Assembly (NCBI RefSeq): GCF_009876115.1
Contig: NZ_WWSY01000001.1
Coordinates: forward strand, 356,993 to 420,992
Length of the DNA stretch: 64,000 nt
Source: Collinsella aerofaciens
GTDB lineage: Bacteria > Actinomycetota > Coriobacteriia > Coriobacteriales > Coriobacteriaceae
Reading direction: 5' to 3'
Part shown: positions 24,773-32,806 of the stretch, piece by piece
How the letters are laid out: the number at the start of each line of letters is the position of its first letter
Position numbering within the stretch: position 1 is the first letter of the stretch
Made by a program: the position numbers and the translations under genes
The notes under the pieces: model-generated
The model's database searches: none
Told to the model about the DNA's origin: nothing
Seen by the model: the letters and a program-made list of their open reading frames with translations, nothing else

Positions 24773-24870
24773 GACGGCGTCAGCTGAGTCGATTTGGCCC
24801 GAAAGAGGAGGGAGCACGCCTTATGGCGGCGACCGACGAATGAGCGACAAATCGGCCAGCTGACGCCGTC
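24773..24870 (-). repeat. Inverted repeat downstream of rnpB
   Basis: GACGGCGTCAGCT (24773-24785) pairs with AGCTGACGCCGTC (24858-24870), and CGATTTG with CAAATCG further in. It begins 17 bases after the rnpB 3' end and could stop or process that transcript, though no T-run follows. Confidence 0.5.
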
Positions 24871-24887
24871 GCAGCGTCAACAAGAAA

Positions 24888-25249
24888 GCTGAGTGGGCCT
24901 ATAAGCCGGGTTCTGTCGTGAACGGTCATTTATCTTGTCTGCACGTTACCGTGCAGCCCCACGCACGCTACCCGAACGCGGACCGGGCCGGCCCATAGCG
25001 TTCCTATTCGCGCTTGCTCCGGATGGGGCTTGCCAAGCCGCCGTGTTACCACGACGCTGGTGGTCTCTTACACCACCGTTTCAGCTTTTCCCTTTACGCC
25101 TTGCGGCGCAGGTGGGAGTCTTCTTTTCTGCGGCGCTTTCCGTCGGATCACTCCGCCCGGCCGTTAGCCGGCATCCCGCCCTCTGGAGCCCGGACTTTCC
25201 TCACGCGTGCTGCAAGCAGCACATCGCGCGACCGTCTGGCCCACTCAGC
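24888..25249 (-). ncRNA. rnpB: RNase P RNA, bacterial class A
   Basis: On the minus strand the ends GCTGAGTGGGCC and GGCCCACTCAGC pair as helix P1. Inside are the universal GAGGAAAGTCCGGGCT block (CR I), AGAAGACTC, the TAACACGGCGG stretch, and ACAGAACCCGGCTTAT (CR V) near the 3' end. The length of about 362 bases and architecture fit type A RNase P RNA, the ribozyme that matures tRNA 5' ends. The exact ends are approximate. Confidence 0.96.
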
Positions 25250-25257
25250 AGTGATAG

Positions 25258-25286
25258 AGTGTAACACACCGTTGCCGCAGGCAATG
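25258..25286 (-). promoter_or_regulatory. Probable rnpB promoter
   Basis: TACACT (minus strand, 25258-25263) lies about seven bases ahead of the rnpB 5' end, where a -10 should be. A -35-like TTGCCT lies near 25279-25284 with a short spacer of about 15 bases. Confidence 0.45.
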
Positions 25287-25330
25287 GCACAACGCAAACG
25301 CTCGACACGATAAACCAAGAACCGCCATGC

Positions 25331-25450
25331 GTTACAATGGTCCTGTCGATGGGCAACGTCGTCAGTCGAGACGCGACCGCGCTCCGCACCCCTCCGTCTA
25401 CTCGGTGTGTTCCCGCCTCCTCCCCGAGGCGGGATGTCGGCATTTTTTTC
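25331..25450 (+). ncRNA. Possible small RNA ending in a terminator-like hairpin
   Basis: The 340-base gap between rnpB and rpsA has no gene. On the plus strand a TACAAT box (25333-25338) is followed after about 75 bases by CCCGCCTC/GAGGCGGG (25412-25419, 25426-25433) and, nine bases later, a run of seven T (25443-25449). This could be a short untranslated transcript. No clear -35 and no known RNA family motif are seen, so it is speculative. Confidence 0.25.
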
Positions 25451-25530
25451 ATGCACCGACAACCCAATAGCAAACAGACAACCCAGACAGCATTGCGCAC
25501 GGGTAGCATCGCGCGCCTCGGCACCAAATG

Positions 25531-25563
25531 CAAAAAGAGACCCGTCCATTACGGACGGATCCC
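25531..25563 (-). terminator. Terminator of rpsA
   Basis: Minus strand stem GGGATCCGTCC/GGACGGGTCTC (25553-25563 with 25537-25547, two wobbles) is followed by TTTTTG, 27 bases past the rpsA stop. Confidence 0.85.
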
Positions 25564-25589
25564 TTAAAACAAGTGATCGTCAAACCGAT

Positions 25590-26756
25590 TTACTCGGCGT
25601 CGGTCTCCTCGTCCTTCTTCTCGGAAGGCAGCGGGGTAACCTCAATCTCGACGCCCAGAGTCTCAGCAGCAGACTTCATGGACAGGGAGATACGACGACG
25701 GTCGAGATCGATCTCCATGACCTTGACCTGAACCTTGTCGCCCACGTGGGTGACCTGAGAAGGCTGGTCGACGTGCTTGTTGGCCATCTCGGAGATGTGC
25801 ACCAGACCCTCGATACCCTCGCCCAGGTCGACGAAAGCGCCGAACGGGACAAGCTTGGTCACAGTGCCCTCGACGATAGCGCCGACGGGGTACTTCTTGA
25901 CCAGTGCGCGCCACGGATCCTCGGTGGTCTGCTTGAGACCCAGGGAGATGCGCTCGCGGTTGAGATCGACGTCGAGAACCTCGACCTCGACCTCCTGGCC
26001 GACCTTGACAACCTCGGAAGGATGGTTGACGTGGTTCCAAGAGAGCTCGGAGATGTGGATGAGGCCGTCGATACCGCCGAGGTCGACGAAGGCGCCGAAG
26101 TCGACGATGGAGGAAACGGTGCCCTGGAGACGCATGCCAGACTTGAGCTTGGACAGGATCTCGGAACGCTCGGCCTTACGGGACTCCTCGAGCACGACGC
26201 GACGGGAGAGGACAACGTTGTTGCGGTTGCGGTCCATCTCGATGACGCGGGCCTCGATGCGGGTGCCCATGTAGGAGGTGAGGTCCTTGACGCGACGGAG
26301 GTCGACGAGGGAAGCGGGCAGGAAGCCACGCAGGCCGATGTCGAGGATCAGGCCGCCCTTGACAACCTCGATAACCTCGCCCTCGACGTTCTCGCCGGAG
26401 TTGAACTTCTCCTCGATGCGGTTCCAAGCACGCTCGTACTCGGCACGCTTCTTGGACAGGACCAGACGACCGTCCTTGTCCTCCTTCTGGAGAACCAGAG
26501 CCTCGATGGGATCACCGAGTGCAACGATGTCTGCAGGGTTAGCGTCCTTGCGGATGGACAGCTCGCGGACCGGGATAACGCCCTCGGACTTGAATCCGAT
26601 GTCAACGAGCACCTCGTCATGCTCGATCTTAACGACAGTGCCGTTAACGAGATCGCCCTCATCAAAGTCGGTAATCGTACCGTCGATGAGGTTGTTCATC
26701 TCCTCCTCGTTGACATCGTCAAGAGAGAAAATGGACGAGTTCTGAATCTCACTCAA
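25590..26756 (-). CDS. rpsA: 30S ribosomal protein S1 (four S1 domains)
   Basis: The 388-residue protein has four consecutive S1 RNA-binding domains (about residues 35-105, 120-190, 205-275, 290-362), seen as repeated GTVV/DIGFKSEGVIPV, LDIGLRGFLPASLV, VDFGAFVDLGGIDGLIHISE and VPFGAFVDLGEGIEGLVHIS. Four domains are usual in Gram-positive S1, compared with six in E. coli. The start is TTG 26756 with GGGG seven bases upstream, giving MSEIQNSSIFSLDD. The tail is acidic. Confidence 0.94.
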   Translation of the reverse strand: MSEIQNSSIFSLDDVNEEEMNNLIDGTITDFDEGDLVNGTVVKIEHDEVLVDIGFKSEGVIPVRELSIRKDANPADIVALGDPIEALVLQKEDKDGRLVLSKKRAEYERAWNRIEEKFNSGENVEGEVIEVVKGGLILDIGLRGFLPASLVDLRRVKDLTSYMGTRIEARVIEMDRNRNNVVLSRRVVLEESRKAERSEILSKLKSGMRLQGTVSSIVDFGAFVDLGGIDGLIHISELSWNHVNHPSEVVKVGQEVEVEVLDVDLNRERISLGLKQTTEDPWRALVKKYPVGAIVEGTVTKLVPFGAFVDLGEGIEGLVHISEMANKHVDQPSQVTHVGDKVQVKVMEIDLDRRRISLSMKSAAETLGVEIEVTPLPSEKKDEETDAE

Positions 26757-27071
26757 AGGTGGACCCCTTTCGAACTACGGGGCCCCGATTGCTAGGACCT
26801 ACAGAAGGGTGCGACAAGCACACAACGTTTAGGAACACTCGGGAGCCGACAGATACTAATGTGACGCTTATGCAATCACGTTCGTATAGGTTACGGGGAA
26901 ATGAGTTCGATTTCAAGCGTGAACTGCGATTTTTTACTCGTGTGGAGACTTTTTCGTAATCTTATGAACACACGTCTCCGCAACTTGACGATAACCAGCC
27001 AGGCATTCGGCTTTGGGGTAAAGTATCCGGAGCCAACGATTCTAGATCGATTTTTCGAGAAAGGTGCCCGC
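26757..27071. other. Divergent intergenic region rpsA / HAD gene
   Basis: About 315 bases, less GC-rich than the genes. It must hold the rpsA promoter (minus) and that of the HAD gene (plus); a TTGACG lies at 26983-26988 but has no matching -10 at the usual spacing. No RNA motif or small gene with a ribosome site is evident. Confidence 0.4.
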
Positions 27072-27830
27072 GTGCTCAAAGCAGTCGTTTTCGATATGGA
27101 CGAAACGCTTCTTAGCATCAACCTCAACGCGTTCATCCTTCGCTATTTTAAGGATGTCTCTTCGATGCTCGCGGATATCGGGCGCCGCAGCCGCGGTGGC
27201 ACGATGGCACGCCTCGGCACCATCCTGGTCGACCTCAACGCCAATCGCCGCAGCGGCACGGACAACCGCACCAATCTTGAGTTTTACCAAGAAGAGGTCA
27301 AGCGCCGATGCGGGATTTGCCTCTCCGATCCCCTCATCTACGAGGCGTTTACCTACTACGACCGCGAAGTTCTTCCGTACAAGAATGACGAACTCATCAA
27401 CGCCCATGCCATGCCGGGCGCACACGCCGCGCTCCAGGCCGTACAGGACGCAGGGCTGCGCTGCGCGCTCTTTACCAACCCCAGCTTTCCGCAGGGGGCC
27501 ATCGAGTGCCGCATGGGTTGGGGCGACCTGGCCGACGCCCCCTTTGAGCTCGTCACGCACATGGGAAACGCCACCCGCTGCAAGCCTGATGCCACCTACT
27601 ATTTAGAGCAGCTTCAGGTGATGGGGCTCGAACCGCACGAGGTCCTTATGGTGGGCAACGATCCCAAACGCGACTTCCCTAACCCCGCCTGCGGCATTCA
27701 GACTGCCTATGTAGGCCAGGGCAAGCCCAACCGAGTCACCTGGCGCGGAACCATGGAAGGCTTCGCCCGCGACTTTAACGCCGTAGTAGAAGCCTTCTAC
27801 GAACACCAAGTAGCCGACGAACTGTCCTAG
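27072..27830 (+). CDS. HAD-family phosphatase, YjjG-like
   Basis: The 252-residue protein has HAD motif I VVFDMDETLLSINLNAF at its N-terminus, motif II LFTNPSF, a Lys in TRCKPDATYY and motif III MVGNDPKRDFPNPA. The cap inserted after motif I is helical. The substrate is unknown; nucleotides or sugar phosphates are typical. GTG 27072 follows GAAAGG by seven bases and starts just before motif I, so it is preferred over an earlier ATG at 26901. Its stop overlaps that of the convergent desulfidase gene. Confidence 0.8.
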   Translation: MLKAVVFDMDETLLSINLNAFILRYFKDVSSMLADIGRRSRGGTMARLGTILVDLNANRRSGTDNRTNLEFYQEEVKRRCGICLSDPLIYEAFTYYDREVLPYKNDELINAHAMPGAHAALQAVQDAGLRCALFTNPSFPQGAIECRMGWGDLADAPFELVTHMGNATRCKPDATYYLEQLQVMGLEPHEVLMVGNDPKRDFPNPACGIQTAYVGQGKPNRVTWRGTMEGFARDFNAVVEAFYEHQVADELS

Positions 27831-29146
27831 CACACTTGGGTTTTGCCGATCATGATGTTGAGAATCTCGACGTCGGTGTCCTTCATGCCCACGCGCCCCA
27901 CATAGCCCATGCTGGCGATTGTCTGCTCGACGGTATCCTGGATCAGGCCCTCGCCGGCGCGGAAGCCGCGACCCTGCATGGCCATATCATGGCCCAGAAT
28001 CGCTGCATCGACGGCAGCCGAGATCTTGGCGGCACAGCTCGCCTTGGCGCCGTCGCACACGATGCCGCCCACGTTACCGAGCGTATTCGAGACCGTCGCG
28101 CCAATCTGCTCGCGCGTGCCACCGCACAGCCAGGTAATCGCAGCGCCGGCGCCGCACGCGGCGCAAATAGCACCGCAAAACGCCGAAAGCGCACCAATAT
28201 AGCTCTTGATATGCACGGCGATAAGATCGGACAGCATCACGGCGCGCACCAGACGCTCGTGGTCGCAACGCAGGTACTCGGCATACTCCATGACGGGCAA
28301 TGCGCAGGTAATGCCTTGATTGCCCGAGCCGCACACAATGGCGACCGGCAGCGCGCAACCGTTCATGCGGGCGTCGGACCCGGCGGCCGCACGGGCACGG
28401 GCACGGCAGGCGACGTCATCGGCACGAGCACCCAGCAGCGTACGACCCACCTCGGCGCCCCAAGCGTGCGCAAGGCCCTCGGCACTGATTGCGCCATTCA
28501 GCTCAATCTGACGTTCAACGGCAGCGCGGGCGCCCTCAATGTCACCGTCCTCGATAAAGTCGATGATGGAATCAATGGACATGGGCGTATCGGCGTTATC
28601 TGCCGCACGCTCGGCCACCACGCGCTCGGCACAGGCGGCGCACTCCCCCGCCGACTTGCCGCATACCGGAATACCATCGAGCGTATGGCACGTGACATTA
28701 GTGTGGTGATCGGTAATCTCGACGACCGCGGTATGGCCCCCGGCCGTCGCAGTCACCTTGATGTAGAGGTTGGGCACACCCTCGACAAGCGACACATCGC
28801 AGTAGCCGGCGTCGGCGAGGAGCTCGGTCACGCGAGCGCGGTCTTCATCGTTAACGCTCTCGAGCACCTCGAGCGCGCTCTTGGCGTCACCGCCCACGGC
28901 ACCCAGCACGGCTGCCGCTTCAATACCGTGCATGCCGCCCGAGTTGGGCACGGTCACGCTCTTAACGTTCTTGATGATATTGCCTGAGCAGGCAACATCC
29001 ATATGATCGGGTTCGCAACCGAGCGTCTGGCTCGCCAGCGCCGCCGCATAGGCAACGGCAATGGGCTCGGTGCAGCCGAGCGCGCAGACAAGCTCGCGGT
29101 TCAAGACATCGCAAAAAGCGGCATCGCGGATGGAATCGGTAGGCAT
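27827..29146 (-). CDS. L-cysteine desulfidase / L-serine dehydratase-like protein (CyuA/YhaM, UPF0597)
   Basis: The 439-residue protein has the family motifs ALGCTEPIAVAYAAA, VTVPNSGGMHGIEAAA, CGSGNQGITCALPV, NTLGNVGGIVCDGAK and SCAAKISAAVDAA. Enzymes of this group use a [4Fe-4S] cluster to break L-cysteine into sulfide, ammonia and pyruvate. Start 29146 has AGGAG seven bases upstream. Sulfide released by it could feed metY and sulfur or selenium handling elsewhere in the window, but there is no direct link. Confidence 0.83.
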   Translation of the reverse strand: MPTDSIRDAAFCDVLNRELVCALGCTEPIAVAYAAALASQTLGCEPDHMDVACSGNIIKNVKSVTVPNSGGMHGIEAAAVLGAVGGDAKSALEVLESVNDEDRARVTELLADAGYCDVSLVEGVPNLYIKVTATAGGHTAVVEITDHHTNVTCHTLDGIPVCGKSAGECAACAERVVAERAADNADTPMSIDSIIDFIEDGDIEGARAAVERQIELNGAISAEGLAHAWGAEVGRTLLGARADDVACRARARAAAGSDARMNGCALPVAIVCGSGNQGITCALPVMEYAEYLRCDHERLVRAVMLSDLIAVHIKSYIGALSAFCGAICAACGAGAAITWLCGGTREQIGATVSNTLGNVGGIVCDGAKASCAAKISAAVDAAILGHDMAMQGRGFRAGEGLIQDTVEQTIASMGYVGRVGMKDTDVEILNIMIGKTQVC

Positions 29147-29418
29147 AGGAATCTCCTGCTTACATAACGGACTGGGCTCTCGATAATAGTTAGCTCTTTT
29201 ATTTGATAACAATGCATCAAAAACCGCAACCATGGTTCCGACGGACGGCGTTCAAGCGCAATCTGACGGCATTCATTCATGAAAAGCTAGTCTTGTTGCC
29301 TGCTAAAGCGTTTGACCAAAAAACGCCCGAGCGTTTACGCAAAAGTCGCGCTATCATGCAGTCGAACGCGGTAAACACCTTTAGCATTTGCGCCGCACAG
29401 ACCAGAGAGGAACCATCC

Positions 29419-29886
29419 ATGAAGATCGGTATCGGTAACGACCACGCCGCCGTCGAGCTCAAGAACATCATTTCCGAGCACCTAAAGGAGCGCGGCTGCG
29501 AGGTCGTGAACTTTGGCACCGACACCTCCGAGAGCTTCGACTACCCCATCGCCGGTTACAAAGTGGGCAAGGCCGTTGCCAACGGCGACGTTGACCTGGG
29601 TATCCTGATCTGCGGCACCGGCGTCGGGATCAGCCTGGCTGCCAACAAGGTCGAGGGCGTACGCGCCGTCGTGTGCTCCGAGCCCTTCAGCGCCAAGCTC
29701 TCGCGCATGCACAACAACACCAACGTGCTCGCCTTTGGCGCCCGCGTCGTTGGCTCCGAGCTCGCCAAGATGATCGTCGACGAGTGGCTCGACGCCGAGT
29801 TTGAGGGCGGCCGTCACGAGCGTCGCGTTAACCTCCTCAACGAGATCGACCACACGCGCGGCCTTAAGATCGTCGACGAGGCCTAA
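29419..29886 (+). CDS. rpiB: Ribose-5-phosphate isomerase B
   Basis: The 155-residue protein matches RpiB/LacAB: MKIGIGNDHAAVELKNIIS, GILICGTGVGISLAANK (catalytic Cys and GTG loop), CSEPFSAKLSRMHNNTNVLAFG. It interconverts ribose 5-phosphate and ribulose 5-phosphate. GAGAGGA lies eight bases before ATG 29419. It diverges from the desulfidase gene. Confidence 0.92.
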   Translation: MKIGIGNDHAAVELKNIISEHLKERGCEVVNFGTDTSESFDYPIAGYKVGKAVANGDVDLGILICGTGVGISLAANKVEGVRAVVCSEPFSAKLSRMHNNTNVLAFGARVVGSELAKMIVDEWLDAEFEGGRHERRVNLLNEIDHTRGLKIVDEA

Positions 29887-29913
29887 AGACTTACAAAGCC
29901 ATACGCTAGCGCC

Positions 29914-29963
29914 AGCCCCCGCCCGGAAGAAACATCCGGACGGGGGCTCTTTAGTAGTTTTCT
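29914..29963 (+). terminator. Terminator of rpiB
   Basis: AGCCCCCGCCCGGA (29914-29927) pairs with TCCGGACGGGGGCT (29935-29948) with one mismatch, followed by CTTTAGTAGTTTT. Confidence 0.85.
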
Positions 29964-29988
29964 ATGCGTTTACCAAAAATCTACCGGA

Positions 29989-30024
29989 ATAAAAGGGCGC
30001 CGCGGTTGGAATTCCGCGGCGCCC
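29989..30024 (-). terminator. Terminator of ndk
   Basis: Perfect 11-base arms GGGCGCCGCGG (29995-30005) and CCGCGGCGCCC (30014-30024), followed on the minus strand by TTTTATT. Confidence 0.85.
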
Positions 30025-30062
30025 AAGCCACACGCTAACAGCTTTAAGGAGTCAAAGCTGGT

Positions 30063-30467
30063 TTAGCCAAAGAAGCGCTTGATCTCGATCTCGGCGTTCT
30101 CCAGGCAGTCGGAGCCGTGGATCACGTTGGCGTTGACATCGACAGCGAAGTCGCCGCGAATGGTGCCGGGCGCAGCATCAAGCGGGTTGGTAGCGCCCAT
30201 AAGGGTGCGCATCTTGGAAACAGCGGAGAGACCGGAAACGACCATCTTGACGACCGGACCGCTCGTCATAAAGTCGCAGAGACCGCCAAAGAAGGGCTTG
30301 TCGGCCAGATGGGCGTAGTGCTCCTCGACGGTAGCGCGCTCGAGCGTGGTCATCTCCATGCGCTCGATGACAAGGCCGCTACGCTCAATACGAGCAACGA
30401 TCTCGCCGATCTTGCGATCGCGCACCGCGTCGGGCTTAATCATGATGAAGGTCTTCTCGATAGCCAT
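30063..30467 (-). CDS. ndk: Nucleoside diphosphate kinase
   Basis: The 134-residue protein contains the NDK active-site loop NANVIHGSD with the phosphorylated His117, and MIKPDAVRDRKIGEIV near the N-terminus. It balances nucleoside triphosphate pools. Start 30467 has GAAAGG seven bases upstream. Confidence 0.95.
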   Translation of the reverse strand: MAIEKTFIMIKPDAVRDRKIGEIVARIERSGLVIERMEMTTLERATVEEHYAHLADKPFFGGLCDFMTSGPVVKMVVSGLSAVSKMRTLMGATNPLDAAPGTIRGDFAVDVNANVIHGSDCLENAEIEIKRFFG

Positions 30468-30851
30468 AAGGTAGCCTTTCAAGTAGGTTCGCGCGTGCCC
30501 AAGTCCCATTCCGGCACCCGCCTGGACTGCATCGTAACAGAGTTTTAGCTGCAGTTAAACAAAAAGCTGTTTATTGAAACGCTGCAATTTATTAAAGCGC
30601 TCCATATGTGTCACTTCTGTTTCGAAGCCCGATTAGAGTACCATCCGACCGTTCATCAACCACATGGAGCAGAGCGGGCGGTCGGTTGCCACCCGCGAAC
30701 GTACCCCCTTCACAACCTGCCCAAAGGTCCTACAGAAGTTCTCGACAAGCCCCTCCCCCATAGCAGCAAAATAGGGGCACCCGCATCAGCAGACGCCCGT
30801 AAAGCTAAAACGATTTATCAATAAATGGACAATACGTCTTCAGCCAAACCT
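30468..30851 (-). other. Intergenic region argH / ndk
   Basis: About 380 bases with no gene that can be supported. The part next to ndk holds its promoter (30531-30559). The rest, 30600-30850, has no terminator-like hairpin with a T-run for argH and no repeat recognised from elsewhere in the window. Confidence 0.4.
30531..30559 (-). promoter_or_regulatory. Probable ndk promoter
   Basis: Minus strand TTTAAC (30554-30559) and TACGAT (30531-30536) are spaced 17 bases; transcription would begin near 30524, giving a leader of about 57 bases. Confidence 0.45.
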
Positions 30852-32282
30852 CTACTTTGCCCCGTGACCCATCTCGACAACCTTGGTTAGCGATCCAAAC
30901 ACGCCTTCGTCGGCCACGAGCTGCGCCTCGGCACGCTGCAGCTGCACGGCAACGGCGGCAGGGGCGGTACCGCCCTCGGTCGTGCGCGCGGCGACAATCG
31001 ACGGGATATCGAGCGCCTCGGTAATATCGCGCTCAAAGAGCGGGCTTGCCTCCTGGAACACCTCAAACGGCAGGTCCTCAAGATTGCAGCCGCGCTTCTC
31101 ACACATCAGGACCAGGTGCCCCACCACGGCATGTGCCTCGCGGAACGGTAGACCGCGCTTTGCCAGGTAATCGGCAACATCGGTGGCGGCAAGGTGCCCC
31201 ACGCCGCACTCGCGCGCCATGGCATCCTCGTTGACGGTCCAGGTCGAAATCATTCCGGCCATAACGGACAGGCACTGCATGAGCGTGTGAGCGGTATCGA
31301 GCGCGCCCTCCTTGTCCTCCTGCAAGTCCTTGTTATAAGCGAGCGGCAGGCCCTTCATGGTTACCAGCAGCTGCACCAGGTTGCCGTACACGCGACCGCT
31401 CTTGCCGCGGATAAGCTCAGCAAAGTCGGGGTTCTTCTTCTGCGGCATGATGGACGAGCCGGTGGAATACGAGTCGGAAAGCGTGATAAAGCCGAATTCG
31501 GAGCTCGACCACAGCACGATCTCCTCGGAAAGACGCGACAGGTGCATGGCCATGACGGAGCCGGCGTAATGCAAATCGAGCAGGAAATCACGGTCGGAAA
31601 CCGCATCGAGCGAGTTGGGAATCACACCCGCAAAGCCAAGCTCAGCAGCCGTCATCTGGCGATCGAGCGGATAGCTCGTACCGGCAAGAGCGGCAGCACC
31701 CAGCGGGCAGTTGTCAGCGGCATCAAAGGCAGCCTTCAGGCGTGTAAAGTCGCGCGCGAACATCCAGGAATACGCCAGCAGATGATGCGACAGCAGCACG
31801 GGCTGAGCATGCTGCATGTGCGTGTAGCCCGGCAGAATCACCTTGTCGTACTTCTTGGCCGCATCCACCAGCACATGGCGCAGCTCAAGATTGGCCTCCA
31901 TGAGTTCCTTGGCCAGCGCCTTGACGCCCAGACGCGTATCGGTCGCCACCTGGTCGTTGCGCGAACGCCCGGTATGCAAGCGCTTACCGGCCTCGCCGAT
32001 GCGGCGCGTCAGCTCGCTCTCGATGGACATATGAATGTCCTCATCGTTGATATCGAAGGTGAAGTTGCCGGCATCGATATCCTGTTCGATTCCGGTCAGG
32101 CCCTCGGCAATCGCCTGCTCGTCCTCGGCACTGATGATGCCTTGGGCCGCCAGCATCTTGGCATGCGCCTTAGAACCGGCGATATCCTGCTTATAGAGAT
32201 GTTTGTCGACCGGCAGCGACGCGCCAAACTCCTGCGTGACCTCGGCCACTCCCGCCTCAAAACGACCGCCCCAAAGAGCCAT
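30852..32282 (-). CDS. argH: Argininosuccinate lyase
   Basis: The 476-residue protein begins MALWGGRFEAGVAEVTQEFG and has the fumarase/ASL signature TGSSIMPQKKNPDFAELIRG with the catalytic Ser in the flexible loop, plus HTGRSRNDQVATDTRL and GYTHMQHAQPVLLSHHLLA. It splits argininosuccinate into arginine and fumarate. AAAGGGG lies about nine bases before ATG 32282. argG is upstream on the same strand with a small orphan frame between them. Confidence 0.95.
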   Translation of the reverse strand: MALWGGRFEAGVAEVTQEFGASLPVDKHLYKQDIAGSKAHAKMLAAQGIISAEDEQAIAEGLTGIEQDIDAGNFTFDINDEDIHMSIESELTRRIGEAGKRLHTGRSRNDQVATDTRLGVKALAKELMEANLELRHVLVDAAKKYDKVILPGYTHMQHAQPVLLSHHLLAYSWMFARDFTRLKAAFDAADNCPLGAAALAGTSYPLDRQMTAAELGFAGVIPNSLDAVSDRDFLLDLHYAGSVMAMHLSRLSEEIVLWSSSEFGFITLSDSYSTGSSIMPQKKNPDFAELIRGKSGRVYGNLVQLLVTMKGLPLAYNKDLQEDKEGALDTAHTLMQCLSVMAGMISTWTVNEDAMARECGVGHLAATDVADYLAKRGLPFREAHAVVGHLVLMCEKRGCNLEDLPFEVFQEASPLFERDITEALDIPSIVAARTTEGGTAPAAVAVQLQRAEAQLVADEGVFGSLTKVVEMGHGAK

Positions 32283-32400
32283 GGAACCGTCCCCTTTCTC
32301 CAAATACCAAAACAAGCGCCCAAAGCAATGAGCCATGTCGCTAAAGCGATTTTTCAACCGCTAGTTTTACACATTCCCCACCGTGCACAGGGCCATGTAG

Positions 32401-32571
32401 CTAATATGCAAAGAAGTGACGCACGAGGCACTTGGTGCCCAACGTCTCCCTTCGGATGTTGCCTTGCGAACCATCGATCCAGGCCTTCAGGCTCATAGGA
32501 ACATCCTCGACCTTTGCAGCATCGAACTCGGGCGCGAGGGCAAGCAAGGCATGCGCGATAGCGTTGAACAT
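32401..32571 (-). CDS. 56-residue protein of unknown function between argG and argH
   Basis: ATG 32571 follows AGGAG by eight bases and opens 56 codons (MFNAIAHALLALAPEFDAAK, then VEDVPMSLKAWIDGSQGNIR, ending CLVRHFFAY). Codon use is like the neighbours, and a TTGGCA box and AT-rich TATATATATAT lie just upstream. It is not recognised. It could be a small protein co-expressed with arginine synthesis or a regulated leader ahead of argH. It falls below the usual length cut-off of gene callers. Confidence 0.5.
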   Translation of the reverse strand: MFNAIAHALLALAPEFDAAKVEDVPMSLKAWIDGSQGNIRRETLGTKCLVRHFFAY

Positions 32572-32623
32572 AATGGATACTCCTCATATATATATAGGCA
32601 CAGAGCTGCCAAATTGATAGAAG

Positions 32624-32653
32624 GAGCCCCGCCGGACAACCCCGGCGGGGCTC
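32624..32653. terminator. Strong hairpin after argG
   Basis: GAGCCCCGCCGG (32624-32635) pairs with CCGGCGGGGCTC (32642-32653) perfectly. On the minus strand it is followed by CTTCTATC rather than a T-run, so it may attenuate rather than stop transcription into the small frame and argH. Confidence 0.6.
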
Positions 32654-32806
32654 GGACTCAGCCGTAGACGCGGCATCATATATGCGGGCGGAACGTAGGG
32701 GCCACCGATGTTAAGAAGTGTCAGCAAGCATAACGAAAGGTAGGGACCCCGTGCGCCCGTTATGTATCACGCGGATGGGCCGCGCGGATACCAAGGGAAG
32801 GAGGCG

